Assembly (NCBI RefSeq): GCF_014649495.1
Contig: NZ_BMTD01000014.1
Location: 180,848-244,847, forward strand
DNA length: 64,000 nt
Reading direction: 5' to 3'
DNA from: Streptomyces filipinensis
GTDB taxonomy: Bacteria; Actinomycetota; Actinomycetes; Streptomycetales; Streptomycetaceae
This document shows positions 7,239-16,446 of the stretch, piece by piece. The notes under the pieces are model-generated. The model was not told where the DNA came from. It worked only from the letters and a program-made list of their open reading frames with translations, and did not search any database. The translations under genes and the position numbers were made by a program. Each line of letters opens with the position of its first letter. Position 1 is the stretch's first letter.

Positions 7239-9401
7239 ATGGTGGACGGAACGGCTGGTCAGGGGGCAAGGGAGATGGACAGCGACGGCACACGGGACGC
7301 ACGCGGCACGCATGCGCATCCTGTACCCCGCCCAGCGACACCCTTCGAGCACAACGGCACACCACCGATGCCGACGGTACCGCCGGGCGCACCACCGCGA
7401 CCGGACGGCTCGCCCTTCCTGACCTGGCTGCGCACCCCCCGCCCGGAGGCGGCGCCCGGTGTATGGCGCCTCGGACACCGGCCCCGGCCCGAGCAGGAGC
7501 CCGAGCAGACCCCGGCCCGGCAGCTGATCAGCGGTGCTCTCATCGCCTTCCTCGTCGGCTGGCTGGTGTGGTCCCTGTTGTGGAACGGCTACCTCGGCAG
7601 CTGGTGGGTGCTGCCCCTGCAACTGCTCGTGCCCGACTCCTGGCGCAACAGCGACAGCAACGTCTCGCGGGCCTTCCTCTGGTACGGCTACTACAGCCTC
7701 ATCGCCCTCGCCATTCTGCTCGTCGTCGGCAGGCTCGGCCGCTGGGGCGAGGTCTGGCGCCGCTACGGCCCGCCCGCCTGGCGTCCGGCCAGGCCGGTGA
7801 CCGAGCGCCCGCCCGCACCCGAGCAGGACCCCGCAGAATGGCCCCACCTGCGCCAGGCCGGTGCTCACGAGGCTGCCGAGCGGCTGGCTGCCGAGGCGAA
7901 GGCCGGGCTCATGCGGGATGTCGATCACGCGCGGATCAGCCGGGCCTGGCAGGGCGTGCGGTCGGGGCGGCACACCCTGGCCGGTTTCACCGGTGCCGTG
8001 CTCAAGGACGGCTCCGGCGCCTGCCTGCACCCCTCCGGCGAGCGCGACCTGCCCGTCCGGCACGCCCGCCACGACCTGCTGACCGGTCAGGTCCGGCTCG
8101 GCACGACCGCCGACGACCCCCGCAACCCTTACCACTACCGCGGTGCCGGCCTGGGCCTTGACCCCGGGCTGCTCGGCACCTCGCTGCTCGCCGTCGGCCC
8201 GTCCGGCTCCGGGAAGACCGGCGCGGTGGTACGGCCGCTCGCCGAGTCCCTGTGCCTGCACGCTCTCGCCGGACGCGCCTCCGTCGTGGTCGTCGGCGCG
8301 GCGGGCGCCGGGCTCGGCCCCGCGGAGGGCTACGACGTCGTCGTACGCATCGGCCACCCGGACTCCGTCTACGACCTCGACCTCTACGGCGGCACCACCG
8401 ACCCTGACGAGGCCGCGGCCATACTCGCCGAGGCCCTCGTCGGTGACCTCGCCGACCCGCACCCGGGCAGCGACAGCCGGCGCTCCACCACGGTCCTCGC
8501 CCAACTGCTCGGCCCCTTCCGCGCCGTCCACGACCGCTTTCCCTCCGTGCCCGAGCTGCGCGGGCTCCTGGACGGCGCCCCCGGCCCGCTCGCCGCGCTG
8601 CGCAAGGCGCTGACGGACACCGGACAGGACGGCCTGCTGCGCGAACTCGACGCCCGAGAGCGGCAGATGGCGCACCCGGGTGACGTCGGTACCGTGCTCG
8701 CGGACCGGATCGCGCTGCTCGACCGGCCCGCCTTCGCCCCTTTCTTCGACACCTCCGGGCAGAGCCGGCCGTTCTCGCTCAAGGCCCTCGACCACCCGGT
8801 CCGCGTCCGCATCGACCTGCCCCAGCGCGGTCACGGCGACGCCTCCCGGATCCTGGCCCGGCTGGTGCTCGCCCAGTTCACAGCCGCCGTGACAGTGCGG
8901 GAGGACCGGTCGCTGTTCGCCTGCCTGATCCTCGACGACGCCTCCGGCGCCGTCACCCCGGAGGCGGTCCGCAGCATCCAGCGGCTGCGTTCCGCGGGGG
9001 CCGGTGCGGTGCTCACCCTGCGCACGCTGGACGACGTACCCAGGCCGCTGCGCGGGCCGCTGCTCGGCGCCATCGGCTGCCGCATGGCACTGTCCGGGGT
9101 CACTCCCTGGGACGGGCAGGACTTCGCGGACGTGTGGGGCAAGGAGTGGACCGAGACCCGGGACGTCACCGACCGGCAGATCATCGCCGAGACCCCGGCC
9201 GGCAAGGCCGTGCACATGCTGCGCCGGGTCATCACCGGACAGGCGCCCACCGCCCGCGCCGTCACCGTGCGGCAGGTCGAGCGGGAGCGTTGGTCGGCTT
9301 CTGAGTTGGCTCATGGGGTGCCGGCGGGGCATGCCGTGTTGTCGTTGACGAGTGTGCGCGGGGAGCACGCGCCGCCGTTGTTGGTGGACCTGCGGGGGTG
9401 A
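7239..9401 (+). CDS. Orphan VirD4/TraG-like membrane-anchored ATPase
   Basis: A 720-residue membrane protein with a cytoplasmic P-loop domain. After a proline-rich N-terminus come two hydrophobic segments (about residues 95-130 and 145-170). A domain then carries Walker A GPSGSGKT near residue 320 and a Walker B-like CLILDDASG. The pattern of an N-terminal membrane pair plus a P-loop domain that binds and clears a nucleotide pocket resembles coupling proteins of the VirD4/TraG type. No relaxase, transfer or other secretion gene lies nearby, so the substrate is unknown. Two starts are plausible: ATG 7239, near a possible -10 box, and ATG 7275, seven bases after AGGGGGC (7261-7267). Streptomycetes often annotate this as an ATP-binding membrane protein. 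Confidence 0.75.
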   Translation: MVDGTAGQGAREMDSDGTRDARGTHAHPVPRPATPFEHNGTPPMPTVPPGAPPRPDGSPFLTWLRTPRPEAAPGVWRLGHRPRPEQEPEQTPARQLISGALIAFLVGWLVWSLLWNGYLGSWWVLPLQLLVPDSWRNSDSNVSRAFLWYGYYSLIALAILLVVGRLGRWGEVWRRYGPPAWRPARPVTERPPAPEQDPAEWPHLRQAGAHEAAERLAAEAKAGLMRDVDHARISRAWQGVRSGRHTLAGFTGAVLKDGSGACLHPSGERDLPVRHARHDLLTGQVRLGTTADDPRNPYHYRGAGLGLDPGLLGTSLLAVGPSGSGKTGAVVRPLAESLCLHALAGRASVVVVGAAGAGLGPAEGYDVVVRIGHPDSVYDLDLYGGTTDPDEAAAILAEALVGDLADPHPGSDSRRSTTVLAQLLGPFRAVHDRFPSVPELRGLLDGAPGPLAALRKALTDTGQDGLLRELDARERQMAHPGDVGTVLADRIALLDRPAFAPFFDTSGQSRPFSLKALDHPVRVRIDLPQRGHGDASRILARLVLAQFTAAVTVREDRSLFACLILDDASGAVTPEAVRSIQRLRSAGAGAVLTLRTLDDVPRPLRGPLLGAIGCRMALSGVTPWDGQDFADVWGKEWTETRDVTDRQIIAETPAGKAVHMLRRVITGQAPTARAVTVRQVERERWSASELAHGVPAGHAVLSLTSVRGEHAPPLLVDLRG

Positions 9402-9499
9402 GGGGGCGGCACGGGACCGTACGGTGAGGCAGAATCGGCACAGGCCGTTCATACGTCGCGGCCAAAAGATCACCGGATCTCCCTCACCGTGAAGGCCCC

Positions 9500-11194
9500 A
9501 TGCCCCCGACCCTCGCCTCGCTCGTCCACCACTCCGCGCTCAAGCTGACCGTGCGCGCGGGCGAGGACCGCCTCGACGTGCCCGTCCGCTGGGCCCACGT
9601 CAGCGAGCTGGCCGACCCCGTGCCGTACATGGAGGGCGGCGAGCTGCTGCTGATCACCGCCCTCAAGCTGGACGCGGAGGACCGGGAGGCCATGCGGCGG
9701 TATGTGAAGCGTCTGGTCGGGGCCGGTGTCGTCGGGCTCGGGTTCGCCGTCGGGGTGAACTACGAGGAGATTCCCGAGGCGCTGGTCGAGGCCGCCCGGG
9801 AAGAAGGGCTGCCGCTGCTGGAGGTCCCCCGCCGCACCCCCTTCCTCGCCATCAGCAAGGCCGTGTCCGCCGCCATCGCCGCCGATCAGTACCGCGCCGT
9901 CACGGCAGGGTTCGCCGCGCAGCGTGAGCTGACCAAGCAGGCCCTCAACGCCGGACCCGAGGGGCTGCTCGGCGCGCTCGCCGCCCAGGTCGACGGGTGG
10001 GCGGCCCTGTACGACGCCTCCGGTGCCGTCGTCGCCGCCGCGCCCGAGTGGGCCGGGCGGCGTGCCGCGCGGCTGACCGCCGACGTCGAGCGGTTGCGGG
10101 AGCGGCCCGCGCCGGCCTCCTCCGTGGTCGGCGGGCCCGATCACGAGGACCGGGTCGAGTTGCACTCCCTGGGGACGGGACGCCGGCCGCGCGCCGCGCT
10201 CGCCGTCGGTACGGCCGCGGCCCTGGGCACCGCCGAACGGTACGCCGTCCACTCCGCCATCGCCCTGCTCACCCTCACCACCGAACGCTCCCGCTCCCTG
10301 TACGCGGCCGAGCAGCGCATCGGCACGGCGGTGCTGCGCATGCTGCTCGCCGGGCAGCCCGACCACGCCCGGTCCGTCGCCGGGGACCTGTACGGCGGGC
10401 TGCTCGACGCGCCGTTCCGGATGATCGTCGCCGAGTCGGTGTCCGGCTCGGCCGCGCGGGCGCACGCGGATGCCCATGCCCATGCCCATGCCCACGCGCC
10501 CGCTCCGGCGCGGGTGAACGGTGCTGCCCAGCAGGCGTCCGCCGCCGCTCTCGCCGCCGCCGGCACCGGCGGGGATCCGCTGGGCGGGCTGACGGAGACC
10601 GTGGAGTCCGCCGCCGCCCGCTCCGGGGAGTCCGTCCTGGTCGTGCCCGAAGGGGAGCGGCTGGTGGTGCTCGCCGCCGACGGGGGCGCGGCGGTGGCCG
10701 CCTGTACGCAGTACGCGGCGGCGCTGGAGGCGGCGCGAGCGGTGCCCGAGCAGAACGGGTCCGACGAGGACGAGCTCGTCGTCGGGCTGTCCGCGCCGGC
10801 CGGTCCGATCGCCGCGGCGGCGGCCTACAAGCAGGCCGAGCAGGCGCTGTCCGTGGCCCGGCGGCGCGGGCGCGTGCTGGTGGAGCACGAGCAGCTGGCC
10901 GCGGGGTCCGTGCTGCCGCTGCTGGCCGACGACGCGGTGAAGGCGTTCGCCGACGGGCTGCTGCGGCCGCTGTACGAGCACGACGCGACGGGGCGGGGGG
11001 ATCTGGTCGCCTCGCTGCGGGCCTGGCTGTCGCGGCACGGGCAGTGGGACGCGGCCGCGGCGGACCTGGGGGTGCACCGGCACACGCTGCGGTACCGGAT
11101 GCGCCGGGTCGAGGAGATCCTGGGCCGGTCCCTGGACGACCCCGACGTCCGGATGGAGCTGTGGCTCGCCCTGAAGGCGACGTCGACGGAGTGA
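9500..11194 (+). CDS. PucR-family transcriptional regulator
   Basis: A 564-residue regulator with the PucR architecture. The N-terminal purine-catabolism regulator-like domain contains ADPVPYMEGGELLLITALKL and runs to about residue 125. A middle GGDEF-like region follows. The C-terminal helix-turn-helix of the PucR type contains WDAAAADLGVHRHTLRYRMR. Such proteins control purine, polyamine, GABA or proline catabolism. It lies 217 bases before the aldehyde dehydrogenase on the same strand and near gabT, so those are its likely targets (inference). A histidine-alanine stretch near residue 325 is encoded by tandem GCCCAT hexamers at about 10470-10496. The start follows GAAGG at 9491-9495. Confidence 0.9.
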   Translation: MPPTLASLVHHSALKLTVRAGEDRLDVPVRWAHVSELADPVPYMEGGELLLITALKLDAEDREAMRRYVKRLVGAGVVGLGFAVGVNYEEIPEALVEAAREEGLPLLEVPRRTPFLAISKAVSAAIAADQYRAVTAGFAAQRELTKQALNAGPEGLLGALAAQVDGWAALYDASGAVVAAAPEWAGRRAARLTADVERLRERPAPASSVVGGPDHEDRVELHSLGTGRRPRAALAVGTAAALGTAERYAVHSAIALLTLTTERSRSLYAAEQRIGTAVLRMLLAGQPDHARSVAGDLYGGLLDAPFRMIVAESVSGSAARAHADAHAHAHAHAPAPARVNGAAQQASAAALAAAGTGGDPLGGLTETVESAAARSGESVLVVPEGERLVVLAADGGAAVAACTQYAAALEAARAVPEQNGSDEDELVVGLSAPAGPIAAAAAYKQAEQALSVARRRGRVLVEHEQLAAGSVLPLLADDAVKAFADGLLRPLYEHDATGRGDLVASLRAWLSRHGQWDAAAADLGVHRHTLRYRMRRVEEILGRSLDDPDVRMELWLALKATSTE

Positions 11195-11411
11195 CCGCCC
11201 CCCGGGGAGCCCCGCGCGCTGCGCCCCGGACTCGCTCACCTCCCGGGCACCGGAGGCGACCCCGCCCTTCCCACCCTTCCACCCCGCCATTCCGGCGCAC
11301 CCCCCGCCCCGAGTGCTACGACTCGGACAAGCGACCCCCGGCCGTCCCCGCCCTACCGTGGACAGCGAACCGAAAGAACACCCCCAACGCGGAAGGGCCG
11401 GGACTCACGAC

Positions 11412-12857
11412 ATGACTTCCACCCACGCCTTCTGGCTCGCCGGCCGCCAGGTCACCGGTGAGGACACCTTCGACGTCACCTCCCCGTGGGACGGCCGGCT
11501 CGTCGGCAAGGTCAGTGTGCCGACCGACGCCCAGGTCGAGGAGGCCGTGGCCGCCGCGTACGCCGTACGGGACGAGTTCGCCGCCACCCCGGCGCACGTG
11601 CGCGCCGCCGCCCTCGACCACGTCAGCAAGCGGCTGGCCGAGCGCACCGAGGAGATCGCCCAGCTGATCTCCGCCGAGAACGGCAAGCCCATCAAGTGGG
11701 CCCGCGGCGAGGTCGGCCGGGCCGTGTCCGTGTTCCGGTTCGCGGCGGAGGAGGCCCGGCGGTTCAACGGCGGCGAGGCCCAGCGCCTCGACACCGACGC
11801 CGGCGGCCAGGGCCGGCTGGCCATCACCCGCCGCTTCCCGAAGGGTGTCGTGCTCGGCATCGCGCCGTTCAACTTCCCGCTGAACCTGTGCGCCCACAAG
11901 GTCGCCCCCGCGATCGCCGCCGGTGCCCCGATCATCCTCAAGCCGGCCCCGGCCACCCCGCTGTCCGGCCTGGTCATCGGCGAGCTGCTCGCCGAGACCG
12001 AGCTGCCGGCCGGCTCCTGGTCGATCCTGCCGGTCGCCAACGACCGCATGCCCGCCCTCGTCCAGGACGAGCGCCTGCCGGTCATCTCCTTCACCGGTTC
12101 CGAGAAGGTCGGCTACGCGATCATGGACTCGGTGCCGCGCAAGCACTGCACGCTGGAGCTGGGCGGCAACGGAGCCGCGGTCGTCCTCGGCGACTACGCC
12201 TCCGACGCGGACCTGGACTGGGCCGCGACCCGCATCGCGACCTTCTCCAACTACCAGGGCGGCCAGTCCTGCATCTCGGTGCAGCGCGTGATCGCCGACG
12301 CGTCGGTGTACGACCGTCTGCTGCCGCGTATCGTCGCCGCCGTCGAGGCCCAGGTCACCGGTGACCCGAGCGACGCCAAGACCGACGTCGGCCCGCTGGT
12401 CAGCGAGGACGCCGCCCAGCGCGTCGAGGCGTGGGTCAAGGAGGCCGTCGAGGCCGGTGCCACGCTCCTCACCGGTGGCGACCGCGACGGCGCCTCCTAC
12501 GCGCCCACCGTCCTCACGGACGTACCGGCGGACACGACGATCGCCTGCGAGGAGGTCTTCGGTCCCGTTCTCACCGTGCAGAAGGTGGACGGCGAGGCCG
12601 AGGCGTTCGCCGCGGTCAACGACTCCAAGTACGGCCTCCAGGCGGGCGTGTTCACCCACGACGTGCAGGTCGCCTTCCGCGCCCACCGCGCCCTGGAGGT
12701 CGGCGGTGTGGTGGTCGGCGACGTCCCGTCCTACCGCGCCGACCAGATGCCGTACGGCGGTGCCAAGCAGTCCGGTGTGGGCCGCGAGGGCGTGCGGTTC
12801 GCGATGGAGGACTACACCTACGAGCGCGTGCTGGTTCTCACCGGTCTCGCGCTCTGA
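11412..12857 (+). CDS. NAD(P)-dependent aldehyde dehydrogenase (succinate-semialdehyde or aminobutyraldehyde type)
   Basis: A 481-residue member of the ALDH superfamily that oxidises an aldehyde to its acid. The general base is E249 in LELGGNG and the nucleophile is C287 in GGQSCISVQR. The fold also shows APFNFPLNLCAHKVAPAIA, which lines the cofactor pocket. The ATG at 11412 is used because the homology begins there with MTSTHAFWLAG; the open frame before it is unlike the family. Next to a PucR regulator and close to gabT and the amine oxidoreductase, it most likely handles the aldehyde from polyamine or GABA breakdown. The precise substrate cannot be read from sequence. Confidence 0.9.
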   Translation: MTSTHAFWLAGRQVTGEDTFDVTSPWDGRLVGKVSVPTDAQVEEAVAAAYAVRDEFAATPAHVRAAALDHVSKRLAERTEEIAQLISAENGKPIKWARGEVGRAVSVFRFAAEEARRFNGGEAQRLDTDAGGQGRLAITRRFPKGVVLGIAPFNFPLNLCAHKVAPAIAAGAPIILKPAPATPLSGLVIGELLAETELPAGSWSILPVANDRMPALVQDERLPVISFTGSEKVGYAIMDSVPRKHCTLELGGNGAAVVLGDYASDADLDWAATRIATFSNYQGGQSCISVQRVIADASVYDRLLPRIVAAVEAQVTGDPSDAKTDVGPLVSEDAAQRVEAWVKEAVEAGATLLTGGDRDGASYAPTVLTDVPADTTIACEEVFGPVLTVQKVDGEAEAFAAVNDSKYGLQAGVFTHDVQVAFRAHRALEVGGVVVGDVPSYRADQMPYGGAKQSGVGREGVRFAMEDYTYERVLVLTGLAL

Positions 12858-12879
12858 CCTGCCACGGACAGGTCAGCCT

Positions 12880-12918
12880 GAACGGCCGGAGCCCACTGTG
12901 CGGGGGCTCCGGCCGTTC
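12880..12918 (+). terminator. Terminator after the aldehyde dehydrogenase
   Basis: A perfect 15-bp stem, GAACGGCCGGAGCCC (12880-12894) with its complement at 12904-12918 and a nine-base loop. It is preceded by a small hairpin GACCTG/CAGGTC (12856-12874) that overlaps the stop codon. No T-tract follows, which is usual for streptomycete terminators. Confidence 0.85.
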
Positions 12919-13087
12919 GCGTGTGCGAGTGCCCGGGGTAGCCTGTTTCCTGCCTGCTGGTAAAGGATTTGATATCGGCGGTTCAAGAGTCTTGTTCTGT
13001 CCATGACTCTCCCGATGAGATGCGCCTGACCAGTTCGTCCCGCCGGTTCGTCCGGCTCGGGGCGTCTCAGGACACTCAGGGGACCAC

Positions 13088-14458
13088 ATGCACATAGCCC
13101 GTACCGGGCGCGGCGTCGCGGCGTCCGCCGCCACCGTCGCACTCGTCGCCGCCGCACTGGCGGCCACCTCCCAGGCCGGCGCCACCACCGCCGCGCCCGC
13201 CGGCGTACCGCACACCTTCGCGCAGCCGGCCGTCGCGGGGCACGCCCTCGTCCACGGCGTGGCCAGCCCCCTGCCCATCGCGCAGTGTCAGGCCAAGTGG
13301 CACATCAACTGCTACAACCCGCTGCAGTACCGCACGGCGTACAACCTGAACCCGCTGTACAAGAAGGGCATCACGGGCAAGGGCCGGACGATCGTCATCG
13401 TCGACTCGTTCGGGTCGCCGACCGTCCAGCACGACCTGGACGTCTACAGCAAGCAGTTCGGGCTGCCCAGCACCAAGGTCAAGGTCGTCAAGTGGGGCCA
13501 CGTCCCCGCGTTCGACCCCAAGAACTCCGACATGACCGGCTGGGCCGGCGAGACCACGCTGGACGTGGAGATGGCCCACGCCGTCGCGCCCGGCGCCAAG
13601 ATCGTCCTGGTGGAGACGGCGGTCTCGGAGACCGAGGGGACCACCGGTCTGCCGGAGATGATGTCCGCCGAGAAGTACCTGATCGACCACGGCGTCGGCG
13701 ACGTCATCAGCCAGAGCTTCGGCGCCACCGAGAACACCTTCCCGGGCTTCGGCAGGGGCGACTTCTCGAGCATCAAGAAGCTGCGGTACGCCTTCGAGGA
13801 CGCCCAGCGCAAGCACGTGACCGTCCTCGCCTCGTCCGGTGACGGTGGCGCCACCGACAACAAGCTGGACGGCAAGACGTACTACAACAAGCGCGTCAAC
13901 TCCTGGCCTTCGGCGGACCCGCTGGTCACCTCCATCGGCGGCACCCAGCTCCACCTGAACGACAAGGGTGAGCGGGTCAAGCCGGACAGCGTCTACAACG
14001 ACTACGGCGCGGGCGGCGGCGGCCAGTCCCACGTGTTCACGCGGCCGTCCTTCCAGAACGGCGTGAAGAACGTCGTCGGCACCCGCCGCGGCACCCCGGA
14101 CATCTCGATGGCCGCCGCGGTCAACGGCGGTGCCTGGGTCTACTCCAGCTACGACCCGACCGCCACCGGCTGGGACGTCAGCGGCGGCACCAGCGAGGCC
14201 AGCCCGCTCTTCTCGGGCATCGTCGCCCTCGCCGACCAGGTGGCCGGTCACCGTCTGGGCGACATCAACGGGGCCCTCTACACCCTTCTCCAGCAGAAGA
14301 ACCCGGGCGTCGTCGACGTCAACGACGGCACCGACAACAGCTATGAAGGCGTCAAGGGCTACAAGGCCGTCAACGGCTACGACATGGCCACGGGCGTGGG
14401 CACCCTGAACGCCCTCCGCTTCGTGCCGGCCCTGGCGAAGGCGGCCCACCACAGCTGA
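13088..14458 (+). CDS. Secreted S53-family (sedolisin) serine-carboxyl peptidase
   Basis: A 456-residue exported endopeptidase of the sedolisin family, acid-active relatives of subtilisin with a Ser-Glu-Asp triad. A Sec signal peptide covers about the first 35 residues (alanine-rich, SQAGA region). The family's Glu/Asp pair is seen in GETTLDVEMAH and the nucleophile in SGGTSEASP. The calcium-site residues are in the C-terminal DVNDGTDNSYEGVKGYKAVNG region. The long pro-peptide typical of kumamolisin is missing, so this is the short actinobacterial form. Expression probably depends on a promoter in the 230-base gap after the upstream terminator. It stands alone and likely scavenges extracellular protein. 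Confidence 0.9.
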   Translation: MHIARTGRGVAASAATVALVAAALAATSQAGATTAAPAGVPHTFAQPAVAGHALVHGVASPLPIAQCQAKWHINCYNPLQYRTAYNLNPLYKKGITGKGRTIVIVDSFGSPTVQHDLDVYSKQFGLPSTKVKVVKWGHVPAFDPKNSDMTGWAGETTLDVEMAHAVAPGAKIVLVETAVSETEGTTGLPEMMSAEKYLIDHGVGDVISQSFGATENTFPGFGRGDFSSIKKLRYAFEDAQRKHVTVLASSGDGGATDNKLDGKTYYNKRVNSWPSADPLVTSIGGTQLHLNDKGERVKPDSVYNDYGAGGGGQSHVFTRPSFQNGVKNVVGTRRGTPDISMAAAVNGGAWVYSSYDPTATGWDVSGGTSEASPLFSGIVALADQVAGHRLGDINGALYTLLQQKNPGVVDVNDGTDNSYEGVKGYKAVNGYDMATGVGTLNALRFVPALAKAAHHS

Positions 14459-14599
14459 CGCCTCGGCACTCGGCAGGGCTCGCGCCCTGGCGCCCCGCCC
14501 TCAGGACGGCCCGGGTCCCCGACCCGGGACGTCGGCATGTCCGCGTCGCGCGGGCCGCGAGGGCCCGACCCCTCGCCGGCAGTTGTGGGGTCAGTTCGC

Positions 14600-15095
14600 G
14601 CACGCCCGTGCCGAAGTCGCGGGAACGGTGGACCAGTTCCCCGGTCGTCCCGCTCCCCGCCGGGGTCACCGCGTCGCCCGCCGTCCGTGTCCTGCCCACG
14701 GCTGGGGCACCTCGTCCGCCGTGCGGTCGCCGGTGTTCGTGACCGTGCAGGACACCCGCAGCGTGCCACCGTCGGCCCGCGCCGACAGGCCGGTGTCGGC
14801 CGAATGCGCCGAGCCGGAAGCGTACGGGGAGCTGGCGGCGTACGGCGGCGTCGAGGCCCGCCTCGGTCAACAGGCCCTGTGCCAGCGCCCCCTGCCCCGG
14901 TGCGGGATCCGCCCGGACTCCGTGCCGTGGTCGGTCAAGCTGTCCACGCCGGCGAGCAGGGCGGCCGCGGTGGCCTCCTCGTCACGGCCCCACAGCGGAT
15001 GCCGCAGCAGGTTCACCGTCGGCGCCCAGGCGTTGAGGCCGACGCGGTCGTCGCGGGCCCGCATCGCCCGCGCCTCCCTGGACACCGCCTCGCCG
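14600..15095 (-). pseudogene. Remnant of a GH3 beta-glucosidase/beta-xylosidase gene
   Basis: Pieces of a glycoside hydrolase family 3 gene lie in three reading frames on the minus strand. From 15085 down is the N-terminal barrel segment SREARAMRARDDRVGLNAW followed by APTVNLL. Without the intervening barrel it runs into the catalytic-domain end AALLAGVDSLTDHGTESG near 14960-14920. One frameshift later comes GALAQGLLTEAGLDAAVRRQ (to about 14840). Another jump lands in the C-terminal fibronectin-like domain, with RVSCTVTNTGDRTADEV near 14760-14710, which then stops. Large internal deletions and at least two frame changes mean no active enzyme is made. The neighbouring regulator at 15206 is truncated too. 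Confidence 0.75.
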
Positions 15096-15205
15096 ACACA
15101 CCGCCGAGGTGGGTCCGGTGGAAGAAGTCGCAGACGATCGCGGAGACCGGGCGGGTGCCGGAGGGGGGTCGGGCCGGCGCGGGCCGGGGGTCCGGCGGGC
15201 GTGGG

Positions 15206-16045
15206 TCAGGAGGCGGCCGGGGCCGGTCCCGAGCTCGCCCGTACCGTCAGTTCGGGTGCGATCAGCACGACCTCGTCGCTGCCCCGCCCGTCCAGCTTGG
15301 CCACCAGGTGCTCGACCGCGTGCCGGCCCATCTCCGGTGCGGGGACGGCGACCGAGGTCAGCCGTACCGAGGCCTGGACGGCGACCTGGTCCGGGCAGAT
15401 CGCGACCACGGACACGTCCTCCGGAACGGCCCGGCCCTGCTGGCGCAGCAGCGCGAGCAGCGGCTCCACCGCCGACTCGTTCTGCACAACGAACCCGGTC
15501 GTCGCCGGGCGCTCGTCGAAGATCCGGGCCAGGGTGAGGGCCATCGCGTCGTACCCGCCCCCGCACGGCCGGTGCAGCACCCGTACGCCCGACCCGCGGG
15601 CGCGGGTGCGCAGTCCGTCCAGGGTGCGCTCGGCGAAGCCGGTATGCCGCTCGTAGACGGCCGGGGCCTCGCCGATGACTGCGACATCACGGTGACCGAG
15701 CTCCGCCAGGTGCTCGACGCACAGCGCGCCGGTCGCGCTCAAGTCCAGATCCACGCAGGTCAGGCCCGCTGTGTCGGCGGGCAGCCCGATGAGGACCGAG
15801 GGCTGGTCGGTCTGCCGCAGCAGCGGCAGCCGCTCGTCCTGCAGCTCGACGTCCATCAGGATCATCGCGTCGGCGAGCCCGCTGCCGGTCACCCGGCGCA
15901 CCGCGTCCGGCCCCTCCTCCCCGGTGAGCAGCAGGACGTCGTAGCCGTGCGTAGGGGCCGTGGTGGCCACCGCGATGGCGATCTCCATCATCACCGGCAC
16001 GTACATGTCGGTGCGCAGCGGGATCATCAGTGCGAGGGCGACCAT
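15206..16045 (-). pseudogene. LacI-family regulator lacking its DNA-binding domain
   Basis: The ligand-binding, periplasmic-binding-protein-like domain of a LacI/GalR regulator is intact: MVALALMIPLRTDMY, then SGLADAMILMDVELQDERLP, DLDLSATGALCVEHLAELGH and the C-terminal QASVRLTSVAVPAPEMGRHA. The N-terminal helix-turn-helix and hinge (about 55-60 residues) are absent; the frame upstream of ATG 16045 reads unrelated sequence to 16192. Without it the protein should not bind DNA. It lies next to the ruined GH3 gene, a common LacI/GH3 pairing, so both probably decayed together. Production of a sugar-binding stub cannot be excluded. Confidence 0.65.
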
Positions 16046-16446
16046 CCGTGCTCCAAGCGGTTTGAAGCGCTTCGACAGCGCCTTTTCGACGGGACGTCCA
16101 CCAGAGCGACATCGGCTGAAAGGTGTACTCCCTCGTACGCCGTACCCAGACCACCGGCGCGACCCTGAACCTGGACGACTGCACCCAGGCACTCGTTCGG
16201 CGCAAGCCGCTCGGCGACGACGAGTACGTGTCCGGGACCGAGTCCGGCACCGAGGTCTTCAAGGGCTCGGGGCGCCTCGACACCACGTCCTGCTCGGTCG
16301 ACATCGGCCGGCCGCCCGGCCGGATATCCGCTGAACGGACGCGCGAGGGGTGGTGGGGTCGGCCCGTTTCGGGTACCAACGATCCAGTAGCACTGGTCGG
16401 TAGCGAACGGTCCGCAATCATCCCTCTTCGCGGCGAGGTGAGCCTC
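16046..16446. other. Intergenic stretch with an open fragment of unknown origin
   Basis: On the plus strand a frame from GTG 16123 is open and runs without a stop into the acyl-CoA dehydrogenase. Its first 65 codons (for example RKPLGDDEYVSGTESGTEVF) look protein-like but match no family I recognise. The part from about 16330 on does not. It may be a fragment of another decayed gene; I do not annotate it as an N-terminal extension of the dehydrogenase. Confidence 0.35.
16064..16073 (+). promoter_or_regulatory. LacI-type operator palindrome
   Basis: GAAGCGCTTC is a perfect 10-bp palindrome with the central CG typical of LacI/GalR operators. It lies about 20 bases upstream of the surviving start of the truncated LacI-family gene, so it may be a leftover operator of that system. 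Confidence 0.4.

Noticed and set aside
12960..13030. Possible tRNA-like sequence (GGTTCAAGAG)
   Set aside because: No cloverleaf arms pair around it; it is a promoter-like gap before the S53 protease.
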